DNA of 52,754 nt from Endozoicomonas numazuensis (GCF_000722635.1 NZ_JOKH01000007.1:1-52754); one strand, 5' to 3'. Positions 19,134 through 29,425 are shown, counted from the first letter of the stretch. Numbers and translations are program-made. Notes: generated by a model not told the origin, from the sequence alone.

Positions 19134-20074
19134 AAATCAGGCTGGCAAATCCCCGGGGATTCTGTGCAGGCGTTGACCGGGCTATCGACATTGTTAATCG
19201 TGCTCTGGATGTTTTTGGGCCACCCATTTATGTGCGTCATGAAGTGGTTCACAATAAATTTGTGGTGGAAAACCTCAAAGCGCGTGGTGCCATATTTGTC
19301 GAAGAACTCCATCAGGTGCCGGATGATGTTATTGTCATTTTCAGTGCCCACGGAGTGTCAAAAGCGGTGGAAGAAGAAGCCGATCGTCGTGGTTTGAAAG
19401 TCTTTGATGCCTCCTGCCCACTGGTGAAAAAAGTTCATATGGAAGTGGTGCGTTACTCTCGCGATGGTATGGAGTGCGTGCTTATTGGTCATGATGGGCA
19501 TCCGGAAGTGGAAGGCACCATGGGTCAGTACGATGACGCCAAGGGCGGAAAAATGTACCTCGTTGAAACGGAAGACGACGTACAAAAACTGGAAGTGAAT
19601 GATCCAAAGCATCTGGCCTATGTTACTCAGACTACGCTTTCTATGGATGACACGGCCCGAGTCATTGATGCCCTTAGAGCCAAGTTTCCTGACATTCAGG
19701 GACCACGTAAAGATGACATCTGCTATGCCACTCAGAATCGCCAGGATGCAGTGAAAGCCTTGGCAACGGAGTGTGATGCGGTATTTGTTGTCGGTTCTGT
19801 TAACAGCTCCAACTCTAATCGTCTTCGTGAATTAGCAGAAAGAACCGGTGCTTCAGCCTATCTGGTGGATGGTGCAGACGATATTCAGGCTCAGTGGCTT
19901 GAAGGTAAAAATAGTCTGGGAATTACTGCCGGTGCTTCTGCGCCTGAAGTGTTGGTTAAAGGCGTCATCAATCGTTTGATTGAGTTAGGAGCGCAAGAAC
20001 CAGAAGAGCTTGAAGGTGAAGAAGAAAATATTGTTTTCACCATGCCTAAAGAGCTTCGCATCGTAGAAGCTTGA
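19130..20074 (+). CDS. ispH: 4-hydroxy-3-methylbut-2-enyl diphosphate reductase
   Basis: This 314-residue iron-sulfur enzyme catalyses the last step of the MEP pathway, making IPP and DMAPP. The three cluster cysteines are visible at C12 (RGFCAGV), C96 (DASCPLV) and C198 ([11 protein letters not shown]). The catalytic glutamate is E126 in HPEVEGT, and H41 and H74 are substrate histidines. [10 protein letters not shown] and AGASAPE are normal. Together with ispB in the same window it links to isoprenoid supply, though the two are not linked by operon. Confidence 0.97.
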   Translation: MKIRLANPRGFCAGVDRAIDIVNRALDVFGPPIYVRHEVVHNKFVVENLKARGAIFVEELHQVPDDVIVIFSAHGVSKAVEEEADRRGLKVFDASCPLVKKVHMEVVRYSRDGMECVLIGHDGHPEVEGTMGQYDDAKGGKMYLVETEDDVQKLEVNDPKHLAYVTQTTLSMDDTARVIDALRAKFPDIQGPRKDDICYATQNRQDAVKALATECDAVFVVGSVNSSNSNRLRELAERTGASAYLVDGADDIQAQWLEGKNSLGITAGASAPEVLVKGVINRLIELGAQEPEELEGEEENIVFTMPKELRIVEA

Positions 20075-20083
20075 TATCACTCC

Positions 20084-20109
20084 AAAAGCCCACGACAGTG
20101 GGCTTTTTG
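20084..20109 (+). terminator. Rho-independent terminator after ispH
   Basis: The stem AAAAGCCCAC / GTGGGCTTTT has a GACA loop and a T-rich end, 10 bases after the ispH stop. It ends the ribF-to-ispH group. Confidence 0.85.
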
Positions 20110-20173
20110 TCATAATCGAATAATAAAATTTATTGCTAAGACATATCTCCTAAAACACGCAGGAAGTTGTGCT

Positions 20174-21034
20174 ATGACTTTTCAAACTGATTCCGCCATC
20201 AAACCCAGAATTATGGGGGCATTGCCTGTACTTGAAATTGAAAACCGATTTGCCAAAGCGATGGTTTCTCTACAGGGAGGGCAGGTTTTAAGTTATCAAC
20301 CCAACGCTCAGGAAAAAGTGCTCTGGATGAGTCCTTTGGCAGATATGACAGAAGGCAAAGCGATTAGGGGCGGTGTTCCGGTTTGTTGGCCATGGTTTGG
20401 TCCTCGAAAAGAGGGCGGTCCTAATCATGGTTTTGCTCGTACTGAACTCTGGAAGCTGGAACTGAGTGAAACACTCGATAATGGCGAGACCAGAGTCGTA
20501 TTGTCTTTACCCATCGACAGCATTCCAGAATGGGATGGAAAAGCGAGTCTGGGAATCGAAGTTATTGTCGGTGAAACATTAAAAATCAAGCTGACTTCCA
20601 GAAATACTGGAGAAAAGAAAGTAGAGATCAGTCAGGCGCTGCATACTTATTTTACCGTTTCAAACACCGATCTGATCTGGGTAGAAGGACTGGATAGTAA
20701 GCGTTATCTGGATGAAGCGAATGAGGGTAGAGCTTCTATCCAGGATGGAGATGTGACAATACAGGGCGAGGTCGACAGAACTTATATTGACGACACCGAT
20801 ACCTGCATCCTTCACGACCCGGGATTAGGCAGAAAAATCACCATCAAAAAATCAGGCAGCAACGGAACAGTCGTCTGGAACCCAGGCCCAATCCGTGCGG
20901 AAAAAATGGCAGACGTTCCTACTCATGATTACAAGGCCATGGTGTGTGTTGAAACGATAACCTTGCCGCAGGTCCCCGTAGAACTGGAACCAGGGCAAAG
21001 TCATGTTATGACGGCTGAGATTTTTGTTGAGTGA
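20174..21034 (+). CDS. YeaD-type D-hexose-6-phosphate epimerase (aldose 1-epimerase superfamily)
   Basis: This 286-residue protein of the galactose mutarotase fold aligns with E. coli YeaD (294). Landmarks are FAKAMVSLQGGQVLSYQP, the IRGGVPVCWPWFGP substrate-binding motif, HGFARTELW (catalytic His), QALHTYFTVSN and a VWNPGPIRAEKMADVP block near the end. It interconverts anomers of hexose 6-phosphates in the cytoplasm. It appears monocistronic, with a terminator on each side. The C-terminal motif C-V-E-T is present. Confidence 0.9.
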   Translation: MTFQTDSAIKPRIMGALPVLEIENRFAKAMVSLQGGQVLSYQPNAQEKVLWMSPLADMTEGKAIRGGVPVCWPWFGPRKEGGPNHGFARTELWKLELSETLDNGETRVVLSLPIDSIPEWDGKASLGIEVIVGETLKIKLTSRNTGEKKVEISQALHTYFTVSNTDLIWVEGLDSKRYLDEANEGRASIQDGDVTIQGEVDRTYIDDTDTCILHDPGLGRKITIKKSGSNGTVVWNPGPIRAEKMADVPTHDYKAMVCVETITLPQVPVELEPGQSHVMTAEIFVE

Positions 21035-21055
21035 TTTGGTTTTTCTTTTGGGAGG

Positions 21056-21084
21056 AAGCCCTCAGCTTTGCTGAGGGCTTTTTT
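21056..21084 (+). terminator. Rho-independent terminator after the epimerase gene
   Basis: The stem AAGCCCTCAG (21056-21065) / CTGAGGGCTT (21071-21080) is followed by six Ts. It ends three bases before the stop of the converging pilE and marks the edge of the pilus region. Confidence 0.85.
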
Positions 21085-21086
21085 GG

Positions 21087-21527
21087 TTAGTTCCAGGCGT
21101 TGGCGAGGGTTCCTGTGCCATTTCTTACCCCGTTAGATTGCAAGGTTATGCGATCATTCAAAGTAATGTTTACAGTACCCGTAGATACTGCCCAGATTGT
21201 ATAGGTAGTTGCATTGGCTGCATTGATTTGTAAATTGAAATGAGCATTTCCGCTTTCGGGGCTTTGTGTAGCAAAAATGGCTGGCACACCAGTATTGTCA
21301 AGATTTCCATCAGAGTTAGAATCTGCAGCAGCACCTAAGTAGCTTCCTGTCTGAGCTCGGTGCCTCTCCATTGCATTGGCTAACCCCAGTAAAGATGCTC
21401 GTGCATCTGCAATCGCTGACTCCTGAACATACTGGTTATAACTTGGGACAGCTATTGCAGCAAGAATGCCAATAATAGCTACCACAATCATCATCTCGAT
21501 CAGAGTAAAGCCGTTATTCTTCTTCAT
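21087..21527 (-). CDS. pilE: Locus A: PilE-type type IV pilin
   Basis: This 146-residue prepilin has a short basic leader MKKNNG, cleaved by PilD before [24 protein letters not shown]; Glu5 of the mature protein is present. A C-terminal globular part has few cysteines and ends LANAWN. The conserved [19 protein letters not shown] helix and GxYxG segment match the PilE group that sits last in fimT-pilV-pilW-pilX-pilY1-pilE operons. It is 15 bases downstream of pilY1-A. It is probably a minor pilin rather than the main subunit. Confidence 0.88.
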   Translation of the reverse strand: MKKNNGFTLIEMMIVVAIIGILAAIAVPSYNQYVQESAIADARASLLGLANAMERHRAQTGSYLGAAADSNSDGNLDNTGVPAIFATQSPESGNAHFNLQINAANATTYTIWAVSTGTVNITLNDRITLQSNGVRNGTGTLANAWN

Positions 21528-21542
21528 TGTTAAACCCCTGTG

Positions 21543-24500
21543 CTACTTTATCTGACGCCAGTAAGACTGATTGCCAGTACCTCCTATGGTGCCGCCTTTA
21601 ATACATTCTGCTCCCACGCAAATCACACCATTCTTCCCATTAGGAAGGATTATGGTTGTTTTGGATGGTATGCCAGTATTGGCTAACTCACCATAACGCT
21701 TGCCATCTTCTGTGATGAAGGTAGGCACATCATCCTCAATTTCTCGAACAGGGTTGGCATTTCTCAAGGCAACAGAATAGGCTCGACCCGTTCCAACTGC
21801 AGGTGTACAGCTATTGGAATAACCTGTGGAAGGTAAGTAAGTGTTAAAGAAAATTATTTCATTGTAAGTGGTGGATTCAGTCATGACCTTTTCACCGGGG
21901 CTTAAGTCAAAGAACCAACCTTTCTCCCAATTTGCAGATTGACTACCAAATACATCACTAACATCTAATGTGTTCGTAACATTAGAAAGCTTGCTATTGT
22001 CATGGTGTATTAATGTATGATCTGGTACTTCTTTTTGATTGACATTACTGCTATCTACACTCGGATTGTACAAAGTGGGCATAGCCATCATGTAGAAACG
22101 GTCTACTACAGTGTTATTTACTCGCCCTAATGGATCTGGCCTGGTTCCTGAGCCAATAGCTATAGCTATATAGCGTTTTCCATTCATTCTGAAGGCAGAG
22201 ATGTCTGGTTCAACAAAGAATTTTCTGGCATTAGCAAGAATCTGGCTAGAGCCCCAGTGACTTCTATAGCCCAAGCTTGCTACAACGCCCTCATCATTAT
22301 CCCACTCACCATTTCCATTGCTGTCTGATGGCCAGACAAGGTTTGTCAGGTTGTTCATCGAAGGCGCTGCACACTCTGAAGATATTGATGACTTGCAGTT
22401 GTTGATAAATAGACGCCATACCTGGCCACCGGTATCAGCAAAGAACATCTGATCCGCCAGTCCATCACCTTCAAGATCGATGACTCTAACACTGCCAGGA
22501 GTGCTGTAGTTCATCTTATTGAGAGTAAGATTATGAGTTCTGTTATCTACCGCCTGGTCGCCATTTCGGCCTACAAGCTCCCAAGAAGAACTGGTTCCAG
22601 GCTCAGGATTAGTACCACCTCCTGTAAGCTCATGGCTAGCTTTATATACCAGTCCTCCTTTCAGTACGCATTGTGGTTTATTTCTAAGTATGTTCGGGCC
22701 ACAATCTGTGTCATCACTGCCAACTACAGGGACATAAGTCTGTTGGGGATTCCATGCTTGAACACCCCAGGTTGCAAGATCTTGTGTATCAAATTCATGA
22801 AGGGAGTCGCTGATAGATGGGCTGCTGGCGGACCAGATAATAGCCCCGGTTTTAGCATCGACAATATAAATAGCATTACCCATGCCTGATTGCTGATAGA
22901 TATTTGCAGTATCTTCACTTGGGTCATAGCCACCAGTGAAAATCAGAACATCTTTGATGCTGTCATCAATATTATCATCAGTATTGCTGTCTACACCTAT
23001 TTTGATTTTAGTTTTTACAGGCTTTGACCAAGTCTGGCCTAGCCGCATGAAGTCACCTTCTCCACCTTTGATATACCAAAGTACTTTTGGATTACTGAGG
23101 TCAGTTGCATCAATAGCGTAATAGTTTCTACCACCTCTTCGCATGCCTATATAGGCATAGACAAACTCATCAGTGTTCGCATCGGTTCTCGAAAGTTCTT
23201 CATATATGTTGTCGTCAGAATCAACGTCAAGAGTATCGGCTCCCCCAAAGAGAACCCCATTTCTGTTTTTATCATTTGTCCAAAGTGTGACGCTGCCATC
23301 GAGGCCATAGGGACGAACCTCGCCAGATGAGCGGTCAGTAGTATCGTTTGTATTTAGTTTATCCAGGTTTTGTAACATCTCCTGGGGCATAAATGAAAAT
23401 TCTTCGATACCTGTTCTAGAGTTTATTGCATGAAGGAAGCCGTCATTGGTCCCTACAAATAAAACAAGTTCTTGATCATCTTCATCGCAAGACAAAGCAT
23501 TAGAAGTAGTAAAGGTCGCTGTACATTTATATGTAGCCAGTGCTGGTACCGAGTGCAAAGGGTCTCCCAGTTTTGTACCAGGGTCACGAATCCAGTCAAT
23601 TAACTGATTTCTACGTTCTGTATTTGTTGCATCTAGACCCATAGCTGCAGGTGTAAGCTGTGAATTCCCTCTAATAATTTTATAAGTTGAGTCATTCAGA
23701 GCGACAGGCTGACCTGCAGGATTTGATCCAATGAATGTGAATAGCTTTCTTGCACTGGAATCAGGTAGGTTGTCTGCGGCGCCACCTTTATCAACACTTT
23801 TACCATCTGCAGGTGCTGAGCTGTCACCCCAGAAACTTCTTGCTGTATCTTTGAAGAAGCCTGTTTCTGGATCTACTGCATCCTCAGAAGGGTCTTTAGC
23901 ATCGAATATTCCAGCTGGGTCAGTTGATATGGTGTAACGCTTGATGTTTCCTTGCCATCTGTCACTAGGTGAAGGTTTGAATATAGAGTAATAAAGCTGT
24001 GAGAGATGGGTTGAGTTATTGTATTGGTTTGCTGCAACCCCAGGGCTGGTGAAGCTGCTTTCACTGCTCTTGGCAGATTCAATGATGTTCTTGAATGCTT
24101 TAAGTAGTTCAGCAGTATTGGATGCGCTAGAGAATGTACCCTCTGGGTTTGCCTTTTCTTTAGGATTGGCGAGTGTTTTCAGAAAAATACAAGTGTCACT
24201 GTCTTCATCTTCATTAATTACACCATTAGTGCAATCCCCAAGGTCAAACCCAATTGTATGAAGAATTAGTTTATTATCACCAGCTACATTGGATTTAAAG
24301 TCAGTATCAAGCATCCAGCCACTCAACGCTTGTCCGCAATCAAGATCGTCATCATTATCTGAGCAGGGCGAACCTGGAACACTGTTGTTTATAAAGTTTC
24401 GTGTGCTAGTGCTCAAACCTGTTGGGTCACCATCTGAAAGTAAAACAAGGTGGTTGGTCTGGCAACTTTCCTCAATAGGACTATTGCTTCCTTGAAAATA

Positions 24501-26624
24501 TTTTGCAGCAGTCAGGAGTCTGTCTACAGTAGGTGTACCGCTATCAGGTCTTAAACTGTTTACATAGCTTTTGACTCTATCTCGTACTCGTATCTGAGTT
24601 GAGTCGTTATAGCCACTATTCCCTACCCTGATATAGAGTCTTGGAGCATTACCCTGACTACCATTAAAAGAGTAAACTTTTCGACCTGATGTAGGACTGC
24701 CCGCTGAGTTGAGAATAAATGACATCTGGTTACCTACACTCCAGCCACTTCGACTCACTATTTCTTGGACGATATCCTTTACATCTGTTGAGCGGTATAG
24801 TCTGTTTGATTGCCAGTTTGAATCTATTACCCAAGATGTACTGTTACTGGTTTTAGTTCTTCCTGTAATGGAGCTACTATCTGAAGTAAATGCAGGTGAG
24901 TTGTCAATGTCTTCACCGTGTATAGTTACTGTTTCGTTGTTACTGGAATTATCAGAGGCAGTGAATTCTAGAAAAGCTTCAAGAATTGTAGCTCCTTGAT
25001 TTAGAGGGATATTGTTAAATCTTAAGCCGATTGCCTCATTAGATAGTTCCAGAGAGTTTCGATTCCTTTTCGTTTTATTTTCATCTTTTTGAGCATCGTT
25101 CTCGCTTTTTTCAATGCTGGTACTAAAGCGTCGCTTCATGCAACCCGTTCCCGGCATAGAAGGATTGTATTGATAATCAAGCTCCAGTGTTGGTTTATAT
25201 AAACTATCACCTTCTGAACTGAATGCTTCTCTAAAACCGTTTTCACCGGTTGCAGCTTTTATTACAAAAGCCATTGGGTTTCCGCCACACCAGTTTTGTT
25301 TATCAGTTATCGATTGTAAAATGTCTTTGATATCAGCACTATAAACAGCTTCAGGAGGAGTGTTTGTGCCTGGGTTGTAGCTGGGCCAAGGTGTACTATC
25401 CCAGGTGACAGGAGGGCTAGTGAGTGATCTGGTTGAAATATTTGATGTGGTTGATGTAAACGTCGGTGGATTTATACTATCTTCGGCCTGGATAGTCATT
25501 TTTAAATTATTATTATTTCCACCTTTAGAGAAGAAACGAATTCTAGCGTTGGTTACTATAGCTCCCTGAGGTATATCGACTTCTTCAAATCGAAGCCCTA
25601 GTACTTTGTCATCTTCGGGTTGATTTAGTGAATAAGTTAAGCTGAAAGTAGGTTGTTTAGATTGATCTGTATCGTGAGCATCATCGTAGTCGTTACTATT
25701 AATATTATCAAAAATAAATGCGATACGATCTGTATTGAAATTAACCGAATCAATGACTTCTTGAACAATGCTAGAAAGATTGGGTGTCATTGTTTTTGAA
25801 TAATTTGATACAGGGTGAGTATCTGTTCGCCAGGTTACTTCGTTAGAGGTTTTTGAGCGCCCTCTTGGTGTGTTACTTGAAGTACCAAAAAAAGGTGGAT
25901 TTGCTTGACTGTCTGCTCTTATTTTTAGATTGAGAGGCGTATAGAGCAAGTCATAGCTACCCCATGGAGTAAGAGTGATCCTGGCATCAATAATGTTTGC
26001 ATTGGATGGGATATCAAGATTGTTGAAAATAAGCCCCGTTGTGTAACTTCCGTGCTGCTCTCTACCAAATCTTAAATGGGAGTCAGTAATCCAGGCGTTA
26101 CCATTATCTCTCTGGTTTGCAGAAACGTTATGTTGGTTGCCTCTCATAATTGGACCAATCTTAAAGATATTTTTCTCACCTATTGTCAGTGAGTCAGAGT
26201 CCAAATCCATTGTTCCTGTGTGTGTTTGTGTGACATCATCAGTGCCTGAATTTATTGCAGGGGCTGATAAGACTTCTCCAGTTAGAGGAAGGTCAATGTC
26301 CATTACAGGGTGGTATAGTCCATCAGAATCATCGCTAAGACTGTTGTTGTCCCAATACCTCTGCAGTCCAACATTAATACCTGTAGAGCTGTCTATTACC
26401 CTTTGAAACGATTCTTTTAAAACATCAATTCTATCTTGGCTTCCATCAGAAATATCCCATCCCATGGAACCAGAGTTATCCAGTAAAAAAAGTACGTTTG
26501 GCTTTATAGTGCTGCTGGAATTAGCACTGTTCAGAAAAATGTCAGTATCGTCTGCCCAGTTGAGTGTACTCGATGTCAAGAGCGAGCTGGTCAGCAGTGC
26601 GGTTAAACTATCTTTAATTCTCAT
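21543..26624 (-). CDS. pilY1: Locus A: PilY1-like pilus-tip adhesin with three repeats inside its VWA domain
   Basis: This very large protein has 1693 residues from the ATG at 26624; a GTG ten codons earlier overlaps pilX. A signal peptide ends near NWA. The VWA domain opens at about residue 43 with FLLDNSGS (MIDAS). It is then interrupted by three copies of a module of about 135-145 residues (about 195-333, 342-485 and 531-667). Each module has a Leu-x-Phe...IPxxA start, a TSNxVTW-like centre, a DIxxIVQE-like helix and a P-x-L strand end. VWA resumes near 675 (SGTPTVDRLL, HLVLLSDGDPTG). The C-terminal third is the PilY1 beta-propeller, with VGTNDGFLHAIN, MRRGGRNYYAIDA and calcium-type loops (DSNTDDNIDD, DSNGNGEWDNDEG). 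PilY1 is a tip adhesin and mechanosensor. Confidence 0.88.
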   Translation of the reverse strand: MRIKDSLTALLTSSLLTSSTLNWADDTDIFLNSANSSSTIKPNVLFLLDNSGSMGWDISDGSQDRIDVLKESFQRVIDSSTGINVGLQRYWDNNSLSDDSDGLYHPVMDIDLPLTGEVLSAPAINSGTDDVTQTHTGTMDLDSDSLTIGEKNIFKIGPIMRGNQHNVSANQRDNGNAWITDSHLRFGREQHGSYTTGLIFNNLDIPSNANIIDARITLTPWGSYDLLYTPLNLKIRADSQANPPFFGTSSNTPRGRSKTSNEVTWRTDTHPVSNYSKTMTPNLSSIVQEVIDSVNFNTDRIAFIFDNINSNDYDDAHDTDQSKQPTFSLTYSLNQPEDDKVLGLRFEEVDIPQGAIVTNARIRFFSKGGNNNNLKMTIQAEDSINPPTFTSTTSNISTRSLTSPPVTWDSTPWPSYNPGTNTPPEAVYSADIKDILQSITDKQNWCGGNPMAFVIKAATGENGFREAFSSEGDSLYKPTLELDYQYNPSMPGTGCMKRRFSTSIEKSENDAQKDENKTKRNRNSLELSNEAIGLRFNNIPLNQGATILEAFLEFTASDNSSNNETVTIHGEDIDNSPAFTSDSSSITGRTKTSNSTSWVIDSNWQSNRLYRSTDVKDIVQEIVSRSGWSVGNQMSFILNSAGSPTSGRKVYSFNGSQGNAPRLYIRVGNSGYNDSTQIRVRDRVKSYVNSLRPDSGTPTVDRLLTAAKYFQGSNSPIEESCQTNHLVLLSDGDPTGLSTSTRNFINNSVPGSPCSDNDDDLDCGQALSGWMLDTDFKSNVAGDNKLILHTIGFDLGDCTNGVINEDEDSDTCIFLKTLANPKEKANPEGTFSSASNTAELLKAFKNIIESAKSSESSFTSPGVAANQYNNSTHLSQLYYSIFKPSPSDRWQGNIKRYTISTDPAGIFDAKDPSEDAVDPETGFFKDTARSFWGDSSAPADGKSVDKGGAADNLPDSSARKLFTFIGSNPAGQPVALNDSTYKIIRGNSQLTPAAMGLDATNTERRNQLIDWIRDPGTKLGDPLHSVPALATYKCTATFTTSNALSCDEDDQELVLFVGTNDGFLHAINSRTGIEEFSFMPQEMLQNLDKLNTNDTTDRSSGEVRPYGLDGSVTLWTNDKNRNGVLFGGADTLDVDSDDNIYEELSRTDANTDEFVYAYIGMRRGGRNYYAIDATDLSNPKVLWYIKGGEGDFMRLGQTWSKPVKTKIKIGVDSNTDDNIDDSIKDVLIFTGGYDPSEDTANIYQQSGMGNAIYIVDAKTGAIIWSASSPSISDSLHEFDTQDLATWGVQAWNPQQTYVPVVGSDDTDCGPNILRNKPQCVLKGGLVYKASHELTGGGTNPEPGTSSSWELVGRNGDQAVDNRTHNLTLNKMNYSTPGSVRVIDLEGDGLADQMFFADTGGQVWRLFINNCKSSISSECAAPSMNNLTNLVWPSDSNGNGEWDNDEGVVASLGYRSHWGSSQILANARKFFVEPDISAFRMNGKRYIAIAIGSGTRPDPLGRVNNTVVDRFYMMAMPTLYNPSVDSSNVNQKEVPDHTLIHHDNSKLSNVTNTLDVSDVFGSQSANWEKGWFFDLSPGEKVMTESTTYNEIIFFNTYLPSTGYSNSCTPAVGTGRAYSVALRNANPVREIEDDVPTFITEDGKRYGELANTGIPSKTTIILPNGKNGVICVGAECIKGGTIGGTGNQSYWRQIK

Positions 26625-26640
26625 CTTTTTATAATCCTGA

Positions 26641-27132
26641 TCACTGATCAACACGACTGGTCAGTTGGCCTCTTTCGAGTACTGATTCTACGTCGTTGTT
26701 GTCTCGAATATTTGCTGTACTGAGAGTTTCGTAAACATAAAATTGTGGGGAGCCTTTACCAACTCCTAAACTGTTTCCAGAGTCGACAATTTTTTCAACT
26801 AACTTTGATTCTGTCGCAACATCAGTAGTTACACCGCCGTTGACATCGTTATAAACAAAACTACTTTCAAGTCCATTCGAGTTGGGATCACTCATAGCTT
26901 GGTCAGCTTGAGACATAAAAAAACTGCTGGATAAAAGAAGGCGGTGAGAGCTTTCGAGACCACTTTCAGCCGCTTGGAAGGACGTGTTTTTTAGCTGATA
27001 GTTATGAGAAACTCTTTGCCCCATTGTTGAGAGGCGTGTACTACCAATGGCTACAATAGTGACCAGTAGAAGAATTATAAGGGAGATGAAAAGTATGGCT
27101 CCCTGCTGTTGATTGGGTGATGTAGTTCTCAT
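26641..27132 (-). CDS. pilX: Locus A: PilX-type minor pilin
   Basis: This 163-residue protein has the leader MRTTSPNQQQG, then AILFISLIILLLVTIVAIGSTRLSTMGQRVSHNYQLKNTSFQAAESGLE. As in the PilX family, position 5 is not glutamate. The conserved AAESGLE helix follows the membrane part. PilX usually bridges the minor-pilin complex to PilY1. It starts two bases after the pilW stop and is followed closely by pilY1. Confidence 0.88.
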   Translation of the reverse strand: MRTTSPNQQQGAILFISLIILLLVTIVAIGSTRLSTMGQRVSHNYQLKNTSFQAAESGLESSHRLLLSSSFFMSQADQAMSDPNSNGLESSFVYNDVNGGVTTDVATESKLVEKIVDSGNSLGVGKGSPQFYVYETLSTANIRDNNDVESVLERGQLTSRVDQ

Positions 27133-27134
27133 TA

Positions 27135-28295
27135 TTAGCCACTGTTTCTCAATTGAATAGTAGAGGTGAATACTCTTCTCAAGCGGCGGTCATTATTGTT
27201 CTGAATAACTAATTCATCGTTGGCTGCATTGAGGTTCTGAATGGGGAATGTGTCAGTTGCAGTAGTCTTTGCTACAGGTGAGCTTGATGCAATCAGTAAA
27301 CTGATTTTGATATGGGTAATTGCTCCAGGATTGCAATTACCAGTACTCACCTCCGCTGCGGTACAACCAGGGATACACGTTCCTGCTGCAACTGTTCCAC
27401 TGGCACAGCCGCTTACATAGCGAGTAGATGCGCCTCTTGTAATTCCATAAAGCACTTGTAAATTTTCAACGCCGTCTACCATTTGAACGCCATCTCTAAA
27501 CAAGGCGAAAACAGGCTGCCCATCTGGACCAGGAATGTTTGTGTCTGTGGCATCTTTGAGAGTATCAATAGAGTATCGAGTGCCTTGATTAGCTATAGTG
27601 CCGACCTTGTAAAGTACCGGGCATTTATCATGAGTAGAAACGTCAGACTCAATACATCCGTCTGCAATGACAAAGTCTTTCAACGAAACACTTGCCCCAC
27701 CTACACCTAATGGATTCATATTATTGTCAGGTGTAATGGTAGTTGGATCAGTCTTACAGTCTGCTCCTTCATCTTCAGGGCTGAAAATCGCAGTCTGTCG
27801 ACAGTCTGTAACCATGAAGATATCTGTGCTTGAAAAGCACATTTGTCTGTCTAGATCGACATTAGTATTTCCTGGAGCAGAACTTTGGTTAAAGTCCAGT
27901 ACTCGCACTAGACTTGATCCAGCACCGGGGTTGAGGTAGTTATCAGGTGCGGAAAGCTCTCCTGCGGTCACAATGGTAAAAAAGTCACTATTGGTGCCAT
28001 TGCCCTCTTCACCAAACACTGACTGGGTTTGAAAATTGAGTATCGAGTTTGGGGCTAACTGTGAATTTGGGGCAACGCAGTTACCTTGGAAGCCCGCCAT
28101 GCGAACGTCTTTTTTGATGATTTCCATTGCAATTCGGGCACTATCCTGAACTTGAGCAAGTGCAGTTTCCGAACTACTGGACGAAACACTGTCGGCAAAC
28201 ATACGTGTTACACCAAGCATCAGCAACGAGCTGAGCACCAGAGCAATCATCAGTTCAATAAGGCCTAAGCCTTTCTGATAGTGATTACTTCTCAT
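27135..28295 (-). CDS. pilW: Locus A: PilW-type minor pilin
   Basis: This 386-residue protein has the prepilin site KGLG|LIELMIALVLSSLLMLGVTRMF (Glu present) and the conserved ETALAQVQDSARIAMEIIKKDVRMAGFQGNC segment that defines PilW. The C-terminal domain is cysteine-rich (CASGTVAAGTCIPGCTAAE). Its ATG overlaps the pilV stop by four bases, indicating translational coupling. Confidence 0.92.
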   Translation of the reverse strand: MRSNHYQKGLGLIELMIALVLSSLLMLGVTRMFADSVSSSSSETALAQVQDSARIAMEIIKKDVRMAGFQGNCVAPNSQLAPNSILNFQTQSVFGEEGNGTNSDFFTIVTAGELSAPDNYLNPGAGSSLVRVLDFNQSSAPGNTNVDLDRQMCFSSTDIFMVTDCRQTAIFSPEDEGADCKTDPTTITPDNNMNPLGVGGASVSLKDFVIADGCIESDVSTHDKCPVLYKVGTIANQGTRYSIDTLKDATDTNIPGPDGQPVFALFRDGVQMVDGVENLQVLYGITRGASTRYVSGCASGTVAAGTCIPGCTAAEVSTGNCNPGAITHIKISLLIASSSPVAKTTATDTFPIQNLNAANDELVIQNNNDRRLRRVFTSTIQLRNSG

Positions 28296-28831
28296 AAATC
28301 AAACTCCATACGATAACTACGTGTGATGTCACGGTTTTCAGCACTATCAGCTTCATTCCAGGATAAAAGCAGTGTGAATTCGTTATTATTTCGAGTGATT
28401 ACGGCAGTAGCTCCGGCGATGCTAGGGCGCCAGGCCGCACCATCAACTCCTATGCCTGCTATATCTGTTATGTTATCGAGCCATTCTCTAACATCTTGTT
28501 GAGCAAGTTGACCGCTGTTGCAGCCAATCTGAATACAGTTCGGTGATGCAGGGGCGTTGTCTTGATCTCCAGAAGCATCAACCTTGATTACGTCGTAAGA
28601 TCCACTAATCGCTTCAGTTCTGTTTTGACGCATTCTTTCAGCTAGGTCATAAGCCAGCATTGTGGCCTGACTTCGAGTCAACGCACTTGAAGAGGATTGA
28701 GTACTGATAAGTTGTAGAGATGCCATTCCCAGTAAGCCAATAGCTAGAACAAGAACAGCTACAAGTACTTCGATTAGAGTAAAACCATTAGACTGACTTA
28801 AAAGAGAAGGCCGTTTTTTTATATTATTCAT
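28292..28831 (-). CDS. pilV: Locus A: PilV-type minor pilin
   Basis: This 179-residue protein has the cleavage site SNG|FTLIEVLVAVLVLAIGLLGMASLQL. It has the PilV hallmark ATMLAYDLAERMRQNR and the paired cysteines CIQIGC before the QQDVREWLDN helix. It overlaps fimT upstream and pilW downstream by four bases each. It is part of the initiation complex that primes pilus assembly. Confidence 0.92.
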   Translation of the reverse strand: MNNIKKRPSLLSQSNGFTLIEVLVAVLVLAIGLLGMASLQLISTQSSSSALTRSQATMLAYDLAERMRQNRTEAISGSYDVIKVDASGDQDNAPASPNCIQIGCNSGQLAQQDVREWLDNITDIAGIGVDGAAWRPSIAGATAVITRNNNEFTLLLSWNEADSAENRDITRSYRMEFDL

Positions 28832-29316
28832 TGAACTCTTGCCTGCCCAGCGCCGTTTAGCTGAATAATGTTACAGAAAGCATTTCCTCTGTTATCACAA
28901 ATGCTTACTCCTATGGTCTGGCCAAGTTGTCCTTCATTATTAAAGCTAATGGGGTTTCCTACAGGTTCGGGAGTGAGCCCTAGGGATACTTGATTACCCC
29001 CTTCCAGTCGATCAAATACTTGTAAGACATTAGCCCCTTCAAGAACAATAAATCCGTCTGACCAGTCAGTATCGTTACATGCCGCCTGATTATTCGAACC
29101 ACAAACTGTAATGGCTACATTTCTTGCAGAAGCTTCACTCCTGGCAAACTGAAGAGCACCTAAAATCCGGTTCGTCTGTGAAGTAATCCTACTGTTCTGA
29201 ATGGATGCATCAAAACTGGGATAGGCAATGCTGGCGAGTATGGCCAGTATTGCCACAGTGATCATCAGCTCTATCAACGTAAAACCGGAATATTTAACGG
29301 GTATCTGAACATCCAT
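28828..29316 (-). CDS. fimT: Locus A: FimT/GspH-type minor pilin
   Basis: This protein has 162 residues from the ATG at 29316, which places a short leader before YSG|FTLIELMITVAILAILASIAYPSF. The frame is open 29 codons further but without pilin features. It has the GspH/FimT pattern: SRITSQTNRILGALQFARSEAS, ITVCGSNNQAAC, DGFIVL, and a GRGNAFC-like end with Cys. It is first in operon A and divergent from locus B. Confidence 0.9.
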   Translation of the reverse strand: MDVQIPVKYSGFTLIELMITVAILAILASIAYPSFDASIQNSRITSQTNRILGALQFARSEASARNVAITVCGSNNQAACNDTDWSDGFIVLEGANVLQVFDRLEGGNQVSLGLTPEPVGNPISFNNEGQLGQTIGVSICDNRGNAFCNIIQLNGAGQARVQ

Positions 29317-29425
29317 GAGAGTGTATTTCTTATTCTTTGTTATCAGTGCTTCTAACGCGCCGGGGCAGTGTGCTGCATCTTTACATGGCAGAGTTGAACA
29401 CAATGTTTTTTTAGTTGGCAGTTGA

